This document shows positions 1-6,573 of a stretch of 34,356 nt of DNA, one piece after another. The notes beneath the pieces were generated by a model that worked only from the letters and a program-made list of their open reading frames with translations, had not been told where the DNA came from and did not search any database. The stretch covers positions 1-34,356 of the forward strand of contig JAGAAX010000001.1 of the NCBI GenBank assembly GCA_017614995.1, given 5' to 3'. The translations under genes were made by a program, and so were the position numbers. Within the stretch, counting starts at the first letter, position 1, and the number at the start of each line of letters is the position of its first letter. Source of the DNA: Spirochaetaceae bacterium (GTDB lineage Bacteria; Spirochaetota; Spirochaetia; Treponematales; Treponemataceae).

Positions 1-360
1 ATGCGGTTTTCTCCCTGACGGAAAAACAGCAAACCGCACCATGCGGTTTTGTGCCTGAGAAAAAAACGAGAAACCGCACCATGCGGTTTCTTGCCCAGAG
101 AAAAAACAGCAAACCGCACCATGCGGTTTTGTGCCTCAGAAAAAAACAGCAAACCGCACCATGCGGTTTTGTGCCCAGAGAAAAAACAGCAAACCGCACC
201 ATGCGGTTTTGTGCCTGAGAAAAAAACGAGAAACCGCACCATGCGGTTTCTTGCCCAGAGAAAAAACAGCAAACCGCACCATGCGGTTTCTTGCCCAGAG
301 AAAAAACGGCAAACCGCAAAATACGGTTTTGTGCCTGAGAAAAAAACGAGAAACCGCAGA
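1..360. repeat. 40-bp tandem repeat array, nine units, each junction a hairpin
   Basis: Nine head-to-tail 40-bp units run from base 1 to 360 and are probably cut by the window edge. Each unit starts ATGCGGTTT and ends AAACCGCACC, with an A-rich centre (gAGAAAAAACAGC or gagaAAAAAACGAG). Across each junction the sequence AAACCGCACCATGCGGTTT forms an 8-bp stem with a CCA loop. Units 2 and 6 are identical, units 3 and 7 are identical, and unit 9 is a decayed version of unit 2, so variants recur as blocks. Where a unit ends in GAG the next begins with TTTCT, which lengthens the stem to 10 bp (junctions 2/3 and 6/7). The unit length is not a multiple of three and spacers are not unique, so neither a protein repeat nor a CRISPR is the best reading. 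Function unknown. Confidence 0.93.
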
Positions 361-395
361 AAGACTGAAAAATTAAAGCTGGTACAGAGGATAAA

Positions 396-905
396 ATGAA
401 TAATACATATATAATTAGAGAAGCTGTTCCTGATGATGCAGAGAAAATGATTTCATATCTGAATCAGGTAGGCGGAGAATCAGATAATTTGCTACACGGA
501 GAAAATGAATTTACTGTTCCAATTGAAGGCGTAAAACGAAAACTGGCTATGAGTAAAGACTCGGAGAACAGTATTGTTCTGATAGCTCTTGATAACGAAC
601 AGATTATCGCGAGGGCAGAATTGGAGGGATATTATCCGGCAAGAATTCGTCATAGAGCCAAATTCTCTATTTCAGTAAGAAAGGATTACTGGAATCAGGG
701 AATAGGATCAGAAATGATTAAAAGAGTTTTCGAGCAGGCAGAGAAGATGAAGCTTAGGATTATTGAACTTGAAGTAATCTCTGATAATGTAAGAGCCATT
801 AATCTGTATCATAAAATGGGATTTGCTGATATAGGAATATATAAAGATTACTTTTATGTAAATGCGATGTTTAAAGATGCTATAGTGATGCAGAAGATAT
901 TATAG
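396..905 (+). CDS. GNAT family N-acetyltransferase
   Basis: A 169-residue protein of usual GNAT length. The acetyl-CoA binding segment is visible around residues 93-110 (RKDYWNQGIGSEMIKR), where the Q-G-I-G turn binds the pyrophosphate. It is followed by the strand-helix of motif B (LEVISDNVRAINLYHKMGF), with the typical asparagine and tyrosine near the active site. The family moves an acetyl group from acetyl-CoA to an amine; the substrate cannot be told from sequence (small molecule, ribosomal protein N-terminus or antibiotic are all possible). An AGAGGA ribosome site lies just upstream of the ATG. It stands alone between the 40-bp array and a promoter for the next genes and is AT-richer than the core genes, suggesting accessory status. 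Family certain, substrate unknown. Confidence 0.9.
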   Translation: MNNTYIIREAVPDDAEKMISYLNQVGGESDNLLHGENEFTVPIEGVKRKLAMSKDSENSIVLIALDNEQIIARAELEGYYPARIRHRAKFSISVRKDYWNQGIGSEMIKRVFEQAEKMKLRIIELEVISDNVRAINLYHKMGFADIGIYKDYFYVNAMFKDAIVMQKIL

Positions 906-935
906 AATTCGGAACTGAATGCTGTTGCGAAAAGC

Positions 936-964
936 TTGTGGCACTGCATAAAATAAGATATAAT
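936..964 (+). promoter_or_regulatory. Sigma-70 type promoter of the two-component operon
   Basis: TTGTGG at 936-941 and a perfect TATAAT at 959-964 are separated by 17 bases. The expected transcription start, about seven bases after the -10 box, falls at 971-972, the first base of the response regulator ATG. No Shine-Dalgarno sequence is present before that ATG, so the message is probably leaderless. Confidence 0.65.
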
Positions 965-971
965 CGCACTT

Positions 972-1625
972 ATGAATAAAGCATCTGTCTTGATCGTAGA
1001 AGATCACCCGATTTTCAGTAAAGGATTGTCTCTTTTGATCGACGCTGAGGAAAGTTTTTCAGTTGTCGGTGAAGCCCGTAACGGCTCTGAAGCATTAGCG
1101 ATGCTTGTGGAAAAAAAGCCCGATCTGGCAGTAGTAGACTTAAACCTGGGCGATGAAGACGGCCTTGAAATTATTGCCTCAATGAAATCAAGAGCCGCAA
1201 ACCTGAAAATACTTGTTCTTTCTATGTATGACGAGCGCTATTATGCAGAACGTGCCTTAAAAGCCGGTGCGAGCGGCTACGTTATGAAAGAAGAGGCAAG
1301 TACGCTCGTAATTGATGCTTTGAAAACCGTTCTTCAGGGAAAAATCTGGCTGAGCGCAAATGAGCAGAATTATTTGAATGAGCATCTTGAAGGCCACGAT
1401 ATTGCTTCATCAGAAGACTGCTTTGCTTCTATCAACCAGCTTTCAAACAGACAGCTTCAAGTATTCCTGCTTATAGGCAAAGGTTTCGGCACAATTGAAA
1501 TTGCAGCAAAGCTAGACCTCAGCACAAAGACAATTGATGCTCACAAAGAACATATTAAGCAGAAACTGCACTGTGCAAATTCTCAGGAACTGCGCCAGCT
1601 TGCGGTTCAGTGGAATGCCCGCTAA
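972..1625 (+). CDS. NarL/FixJ-type response regulator
   Basis: A 217-residue two-domain regulator. The receiver domain (about 1-120) shows the acidic pair E10/D11, the phosphoacceptor D56 (VVDLNL), S84 and K106 (GYVMKE). A LuxR-type helix-turn-helix fills roughly 150-212 (LSNRQLQVFLLIGKGFGTIEIAAKLDLSTKTIDAHKEHIKQKL). It should be phosphorylated by the histidine kinase encoded immediately downstream, whose ATG follows this stop codon with no gap, and then act as a DNA-binding transcription factor. Its start codon coincides with the predicted transcription start. Targets cannot be read from the sequence; the kinase input domain hints at sugar uptake or catabolic genes (inference). Confidence 0.93.
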   Translation: MNKASVLIVEDHPIFSKGLSLLIDAEESFSVVGEARNGSEALAMLVEKKPDLAVVDLNLGDEDGLEIIASMKSRAANLKILVLSMYDERYYAERALKAGASGYVMKEEASTLVIDALKTVLQGKIWLSANEQNYLNEHLEGHDIASSEDCFASINQLSNRQLQVFLLIGKGFGTIEIAAKLDLSTKTIDAHKEHIKQKLHCANSQELRQLAVQWNAR

Positions 1626-3752
1626 ATGAACAAAATACGCCACATTATATTGTTTTTAAGAACATTGAACGATCCGTATCAGCAGGCGATTTTTAAATCA
1701 ATCAGCCAGAGCGTAAAAGACTCTAATCTGCTGGTCTGGGCTGTTCAGAGTGAGCGTATAGACCATACTTTTTCGTTTGACAAACATTCAGCCTGCAAAT
1801 TCCTTAAATTTTTTGAAGCAGACGGCGTGCTTTTTTTGTCTTCGGCAATGTTTCTTGACGGAAACATGACAACCGAGCGCCTCAAAAACTGCATAAACAA
1901 TCTTCCGTGCATTTCAGTCGGCTATAATTATTCGGGCATTCCTTCAATATTAATTCGCAACAGAATTTCAATGACTCACATAGTTGAGCACCTGATAAAA
2001 GACCACGGCTATAAGACTTTTCTGTTTATAGGCGGCGAAAAATTCCACAATGACAACCGCGTGCGCGAAACTGTCTTCAGGCGCACAATTGAACGATATG
2101 CGGAAAACTCTCCGGATATCCGGGCTGAATATGCGCACTGCAACTGGTCAGAGCACCAGACCTTTGCCTTTATGAAAGACTATCTTTCGCGCCACCCTGA
2201 CAAAGCCCCGGACGCAATAGTTGCCGCAAACGACAATATGGCAATAGGCGTGTTGAAGTTTCTGCGCTCTGCACATGAACCCGCATGGCAGCATGTTGCC
2301 GTTACAGGCTACGACGATATTCCGCAGGCAGCATTGGAAATGCCTGCTCTAACCACAGTTTCTCAGCCTTTGCAGAAATTGGGCGCTACGGCAGTTTCAG
2401 AGCTTAAGGCACTTATGGAAGGCGAGGAAGTGCCTGCAAGAACGCACATTGACACAGAAGTGCGCATAAGAAGCTCGTGCGGCTGTCCGGCTGAAAAACA
2501 TAGCGGTATACATGTCTCAGACGGAAAAAATGAAACAGCTCCGGATTTTCAGTCAAGGTTTAAGTCTGATTATTATCTGAATATCGTAAGCTCTTTTTCG
2601 CAGGAACTGACTGATGTTGATACAATGCCTGCTTTGTGCGCATCGCTTACGGGATTTCTTAACATGCTTGAAGTGCCTATGTTCTATCTTTTCAGCTTTT
2701 CTTCTCAAGACGATTTGCAGTGGTATGAAAGGGGAACAGCTCAGCTTATTTACAGCCGTATTCCAGGAAAAGAGGTGCACACAAACTGCTTTGGCGAGCA
2801 GACTGATTTATACGATTTTCTTCACAAAGACTTTTCAAGCATTGTCCGCTCAATTTTTCTTTTGCGCGCGGGGCAGAAAGAAATCGGTTTTATCCTTTAC
2901 GAGATTGATCCGGAGCTTCAGCCTTATATTTGCAGCGCATTCACTTTTATAGAGAATGTCTTGCGCCGCATAAACGACCTTGAGACTGAAAAGCAGCATT
3001 CAGCCCTGCTTGAAAAAGAAGTGCAGCTAAGGTCAAAAGACCTTGTTGCAGTGCATGAAAAACTCAAGCAGGAAGCTGAGCGGCGTCTTGCCGTTGAAGC
3101 CGAGGTTCTGCGCATAAGCGAGCTTGAACGCCTGCGCTTTTCTATAGACCTGCACGACGACATCTGCCAGCGTCTTGCCGGTATTTCGCTTTATTGCAAG
3201 AGCCTTGTAAAGATGAAGCAGCTTCCTGACGCCGCTCTGCCGGATCTGGCTGCCCTTGTTGATGAAACCTTAACAAGAACACGCGCCTATGCCCACGACT
3301 TTTTTCCGCTTGAGCTTGATTCGGTTGACTTAAAAGAGGCGCTTTCTCTGCTGTGCGAAAGTTCCGGCTCGCAGATGGGGCTGCACTGCAACTTTGAATG
3401 GAAGCTTCGCGATTCTGTAAGTTTTCTCCCGGCGCAGAAGCTTAATATTTACCGGATTTTTCAGGAAGCGCTTCACAATGTCTCAAAGCATGCAAAGGCT
3501 AGAAAGGCTGTCCTGCGTGTTTCAGAAGATTCCGCTTTTACAGTTTTTGAGCTGATCGACGACGGTATCGGTGTGGCACAGTCTCAGGAAAATGCCGTTA
3601 AGTCAAAGAAAAAATCAGCCGGTCTAGGACTGCGCTCAATGGAATACAGGGCGCACCAAATCGGCGCCGAATACTCGATAGACCCCGCCGAGCCGAGCGG
3701 CACAATAGTGTCAATCGTCCTCCCCAGAACCCTTCTTCTGGAAAAGGTATAG
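1626..3752 (+). CDS. Soluble histidine kinase with LacI-type periplasmic-binding-protein sensor domain
   Basis: 708 residues with no signal peptide or membrane segment, so cytoplasmic. Residues 1-285 match the ligand-binding core of LacI-family regulators without their DNA-binding headpiece: LRTLNDPYQQAIF, HLIKDHGYKTFLFIGG, DAIVAANDNMAIGVLKFLR and VTGYDDIPQAALEMPALTTV are the family landmarks. Residues about 300-460 look GAF-like, then a coiled coil leads to a HisKA_3 dimerisation box with the phosphoaccepting H510 (DLHDDICQRLAG). The HATPase domain has N618 (EALHNVSKHAKA) and the DDGIGV loop at 645-650. The reaction is ATP-dependent autophosphorylation followed by transfer to the adjacent regulator. 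The likely ligand is a cytosolic sugar or sugar derivative, by analogy with LacI cores. The ATG abuts the regulator stop, implying translational coupling. Confidence 0.92.
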   Translation: MNKIRHIILFLRTLNDPYQQAIFKSISQSVKDSNLLVWAVQSERIDHTFSFDKHSACKFLKFFEADGVLFLSSAMFLDGNMTTERLKNCINNLPCISVGYNYSGIPSILIRNRISMTHIVEHLIKDHGYKTFLFIGGEKFHNDNRVRETVFRRTIERYAENSPDIRAEYAHCNWSEHQTFAFMKDYLSRHPDKAPDAIVAANDNMAIGVLKFLRSAHEPAWQHVAVTGYDDIPQAALEMPALTTVSQPLQKLGATAVSELKALMEGEEVPARTHIDTEVRIRSSCGCPAEKHSGIHVSDGKNETAPDFQSRFKSDYYLNIVSSFSQELTDVDTMPALCASLTGFLNMLEVPMFYLFSFSSQDDLQWYERGTAQLIYSRIPGKEVHTNCFGEQTDLYDFLHKDFSSIVRSIFLLRAGQKEIGFILYEIDPELQPYICSAFTFIENVLRRINDLETEKQHSALLEKEVQLRSKDLVAVHEKLKQEAERRLAVEAEVLRISELERLRFSIDLHDDICQRLAGISLYCKSLVKMKQLPDAALPDLAALVDETLTRTRAYAHDFFPLELDSVDLKEALSLLCESSGSQMGLHCNFEWKLRDSVSFLPAQKLNIYRIFQEALHNVSKHAKARKAVLRVSEDSAFTVFELIDDGIGVAQSQENAVKSKKKSAGLGLRSMEYRAHQIGAEYSIDPAEPSGTIVSIVLPRTLLLEKV

Positions 3753-3764
3753 CCAAGGAGAGAA

Positions 3765-4412
3765 ATGCACAAAATGAAAAAAGTTGTTATTTGTGGTTTT
3801 ATCTTAATAGTCAGTGCTAATGCTTTTGCACTAGGTTCTATAATAGCTCAATATAAGGTTGAACATCACCCTTTGGTTAGATCTTTGGATTATGACGGTA
3901 GCAGTAATTGTTCAGGAAATGCATTTACACTAAGGTTAAAAAATGGGCACGAGATTTATTTTACAGGTGTTAAATCAAATTTTACCTTCAACAAGTGGAG
4001 TGGAATCTGCTATATAAATGATGTACATTTTGTTACTGATGACAATTATGAATCATCAGAAAAAGGTAGCCTGTATCTATATTTGAGACTAATAGATTTA
4101 TGTAAGGCAACCGGTACAAATTATAATAATGTTTTATCTATATTGGATAACTATAATGAATTTTGCAAATTATTGAATTCAATACCTTGGATTCAAGATG
4201 ACGATGCTGAAAAGCTGTATGTAAAATACAATGCAAACCATTATGTTTATTTATACAGAGGTAGTATTGCTAAAGAACAAGAAAACAAATTTATAGAAAT
4301 TCCAGAAGATTTGGATTATGAAAACTTCGGAAGAGAAACATTCAAAATAGATTTTAGTAAAGATTCACCTCAGTTTTTTGGAAATAAGCCTTTTAGGCTT
4401 GAAAAGCAATAA
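3765..4412 (+). CDS. Hypothetical exported protein, AT-rich orphan
   Basis: 215 residues, not recognised. The N-terminus is a clear signal peptide (MKK, hydrophobic stretch VVICGFILIVSANAFA, cleavage probably after AFA), so the mature protein should be periplasmic or outer-membrane associated. It contains few cysteines and many Asn/Tyr/Asp residues and no motif I can name. AAGGAG at 3755-3760 sits four bases before the ATG used here; ATG at 3774 (MKKVVICG) is a possible alternative that gives a more typical signal peptide. It lies 12 bases after the kinase gene and could be transcribed with it, but its base composition is much more AT-rich, which suggests separate acquisition. A palindromic element begins 28 bases after the stop, as also happens after the exported orphan at the other end of the window. 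Confidence 0.75.
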   Translation: MHKMKKVVICGFILIVSANAFALGSIIAQYKVEHHPLVRSLDYDGSSNCSGNAFTLRLKNGHEIYFTGVKSNFTFNKWSGICYINDVHFVTDDNYESSEKGSLYLYLRLIDLCKATGTNYNNVLSILDNYNEFCKLLNSIPWIQDDDAEKLYVKYNANHYVYLYRGSIAKEQENKFIEIPEDLDYENFGRETFKIDFSKDSPQFFGNKPFRLEKQ

Positions 4413-4440
4413 CATAACAAACAACATAGATGTGCACATC

Positions 4441-4538
4441 CAAGAACCTGCGTAGGCGGATTTTGGTGCGCAAAAAATTCTGCAGGCACGAAGTGCCGAA
4501 GCCTTTTTGTGACGGAATCCGACGAGAGCAGGTTCTTG
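4441..4538 (+). repeat. Imperfect palindromic repeat element, copy A
   Basis: A 98-bp element bounded by perfect 11-bp arms, CAAGAACCTGC (4441-4451) and GCAGGTTCTTG (4528-4538). The arms continue inward across a mismatched patch (GTAGGC opposite GACGAG) to GGATT/AATCC. The apex holds a separate hairpin, GGCAC-GAA-GTGCC (4485-4497). A diverged copy in opposite orientation lies at 33139-33235. Both copies lie directly after the stop codon of an exported orphan gene. It could be a REP/MITE-like element, a structured RNA or a complex transcription terminator; there is no T-tract to favour the last. Confidence 0.8.
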
Positions 4539-4592
4539 CTTATGGTACATTTTCTAGATTTGGTTTTCATAGTCATTCTGTTATTGCCATGC

Positions 4593-4620
4593 TTGACACG
4601 TCAATCTTGTTTAGTATAAT
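4593..4620 (+). promoter_or_regulatory. Consensus sigma-70 promoter of the glgA-mltG-dnaG-rpoD operon
   Basis: Perfect TTGACA (4593-4598) and perfect TATAAT (4615-4620) with a 16-base spacer. This is the best promoter match in the window. The predicted start is 4627, exactly the G of the GTG that opens the next reading frame. Confidence 0.8.
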
Positions 4621-4626
4621 TGAATT

Positions 4627-4989
4627 GTGCAGGATAGCGTTGTTACAGAAAAACAAAAGACGTTTGTACTTATAAGACTTTTGCAGCGGCTGAATGTCTG
4701 TCTTTTTATATATCTTTTTGTGCTTGCTTTTGTCTATATACTTGGCAATATGCAGAATTTTCTCGATTCTTCTCAAGTTTTGATTTTACAGATAATCTCT
4801 TTTACTTCTATTTTATTGATTTTGCTTTCTTTATGCGCTATTGTTCTTTCAGTGTTTTTTGCTGTTTATCAAAAGACATCAGTTTATTTCGGGCGTTTTA
4901 TTTTTAACCTGATTTCCTGCTTGATTGCTGCTGTTTTTCTGATTGTTTCGGCAGGTATCAATTTTCTAGCATCTGGAACGGGGGCTTAA
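4627..4989 (+). CDS. Small hypothetical integral membrane protein
   Basis: 120 residues with three predicted membrane segments, around residues 22-42 (CLFIYLFVLAFVYILG), 53-77 (LILQIISFTSILLILLSLCAIVL) and 87-112 (FIFNLISCLIAAVFLIVSAGINFL). No family recognised. The only plausible in-frame start is GTG at 4627, which coincides with the predicted transcription start and has no ribosome site, so it would be translated as a leaderless message. A later TTG (4680) is possible but also lacks a ribosome site. It precedes glgA by six bases and is first in a long operon; its role there is unknown. It is probably a real gene given length, composition and position. Confidence 0.65.
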   Translation: MQDSVVTEKQKTFVLIRLLQRLNVCLFIYLFVLAFVYILGNMQNFLDSSQVLILQIISFTSILLILLSLCAIVLSVFFAVYQKTSVYFGRFIFNLISCLIAAVFLIVSAGINFLASGTGA

Positions 4990-4995
4990 TCTTTT

Positions 4996-6561
4996 ATGGG
5001 TGGCAATGCTGGGGCACTTAATGTTTGGCACGTTACAAGAGAATATGCCGGAATAGCAGAAGCCGGCGGTGTCAAGAATGTCGCATGTTCTTTGGCAGAA
5101 GGCCTTGTAAGACAGGGTGCAAAATGTACAGTCTTTATTCCATTTTACGGCTGCACCATGATGAAGCGGCTTTCAAAAATCACAGAATTGTCTTCATCTA
5201 TAGCCGGAATAATATGCGGAAATTCAATTTACAGAGTGGCTTACGGTCAGGCTGACGTAAAAGGCGTGCGCATAATCTTTGTAATGCACCGCATTTTTAC
5301 CGAAAAAAAAGCCGTTTACGTTTATACAGCCGAGGACGAAAAAGAAAACCCGGAATTTGTGCGCGGAATGGGGCACAAAGACGCAAACATAATGAACACA
5401 GTCTTTCAGAAAGCGGTTATTGCGTTTGCGCAGCTTTCGGGCGAGTATCCCGACATTATTCAGTGCCAGGACGCGCATACTGCGCTTATTCCGGCATTTG
5501 CGAAAGCTTCGCCGCAGCACGCAAAGTCATTTGCAAACACGCGCTTTTTTGTCACAATCCACAATGCAGGCGAAGGCTACCGCCAGCAGTTTAATTCTAT
5601 GCTTGAAGCATATTCATTGACGGGGCTTCCGATGCCGATGCTTCAGACCGGCCTTATGAACGGACATGTCGAGCCGTTTTTGGTTGCTTCGGTCTATGCA
5701 AAGCTTTCTACGGTTTCGCCCTGGTATGCAGAGGAGCTTCTTAACGTCAACGACACTTTTACAGGCGGGCTTGCGCAGACTTTCGCTGAAAAGAATATTG
5801 CCGTAAAAGGCATTACAAACGGAATTGACGCAGACAAATATAATCCTGCGGACAAAGAAAAATCTCTGCTTCCGTATACTTTTAACCCGAAAAAAGGCAG
5901 CTTCCGCGGAAAGTATTCGTGCCGTAGCTGGTTTATCAAGAATACCGGCAAAAATTTCAATGTTCCGGGGCTTGAGTGTTACGGCGCTATAACGCATAAG
6001 CCGGGCAACGTTTATTTTGCCTATCATGGGCGTCTTGTTCACCAGAAAGGGCTTGAAGTGCTTGCCGATGCGGCAGAAATTGTGCTTAAGAAAAACCCTG
6101 ACGCATGCTTTATAGTCACCGGTCAGGGCGATTCTTCTTTGGAAGAGTGCCACAAGCTTCTTGCCGAGCAGAACAAGGGCAGATACATCTATATCCGCGG
6201 CTACGAGCGCTCTTTTGTGCGGCTTTGTGTTGCAGCCGCAGATTTTATCGTTTTGCCAAGCTTCTTTGAGCCTTGCGGTCTTGAAGATTTTATTGCACAG
6301 ATTTTCGGTACTATTCCTGTGGCACATGCTGTAGGCGGTCTCAAGAAAATCATTGACGGCAAGACAGGCTTCTTGTATGAACCGAATACTTATGAAAAGC
6401 TCGCTGATACGCTGCTTGAGCTTATAGAGCGGTTTAAAAAAACGCCGGCGGCTTTTGCTTCAATTGCAAAAGAAGCCGCAAATTATGTAGAAAGCGAATA
6501 TTCTTGGGACCGCGTAATTGAGCAGCAGTATCTTCCAATGTATACATGCAAAGATGTATAA
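4996..6561 (+). CDS. glgA: Glycogen/starch synthase (GT5 family)
   Basis: 521 residues, slightly longer than the usual 480-490. GT5 retaining glucosyltransferases add glucose from ADP-glucose to the non-reducing end of alpha-1,4-glucan in the cytosol. The C-terminal GT-B half is well conserved: R346 and K351 in HGRLVHQKGL bind the nucleotide-sugar phosphates, and E425 opens the EPCGLEDF...GTIPVAHAVGGL block. The N-terminal loop, normally KxGGL, reads E22-A-G-G-V26 here, so the usual lysine is a glutamate. QDAHTALIP and FVTIHNAGEGYRQQF are typical of the N-terminal domain. It sits between a small membrane protein and mltG. No clear ribosome site precedes the ATG, so coupling to the upstream gene is possible. 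Glycogen synthase activity is likely; an altered donor preference is possible. Confidence 0.85.
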   Translation: MGGNAGALNVWHVTREYAGIAEAGGVKNVACSLAEGLVRQGAKCTVFIPFYGCTMMKRLSKITELSSSIAGIICGNSIYRVAYGQADVKGVRIIFVMHRIFTEKKAVYVYTAEDEKENPEFVRGMGHKDANIMNTVFQKAVIAFAQLSGEYPDIIQCQDAHTALIPAFAKASPQHAKSFANTRFFVTIHNAGEGYRQQFNSMLEAYSLTGLPMPMLQTGLMNGHVEPFLVASVYAKLSTVSPWYAEELLNVNDTFTGGLAQTFAEKNIAVKGITNGIDADKYNPADKEKSLLPYTFNPKKGSFRGKYSCRSWFIKNTGKNFNVPGLECYGAITHKPGNVYFAYHGRLVHQKGLEVLADAAEIVLKKNPDACFIVTGQGDSSLEECHKLLAEQNKGRYIYIRGYERSFVRLCVAAADFIVLPSFFEPCGLEDFIAQIFGTIPVAHAVGGLKKIIDGKTGFLYEPNTYEKLADTLLELIERFKKTPAAFASIAKEAANYVESEYSWDRVIEQQYLPMYTCKDV

Positions 6562-6573
6562 GGGAGGGAGTTT

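Noticed and set aside
1-360. CRISPR array
   Set aside because: The period is 40 bp, the inter-core segments are near-identical and recur, and no cas genes are visible. It is a tandem repeat.
131-376. Second open frame in the repeat array as a protein
   Set aside because: Two overlapping frames are open only because the 40-bp unit carries few stops; composition is that of a repeat, with no ribosome site.
4365-4675. Short frames on both strands across palindrome copy A
   Set aside because: They run through a structured palindrome and a consensus promoter and have no ribosome site or family likeness.
5614-6327. 237-codon minus-strand frame inside glgA
   Set aside because: Antisense shadow of a conserved enzyme gene; basic, cysteine-bearing sequence with no recognisable family.
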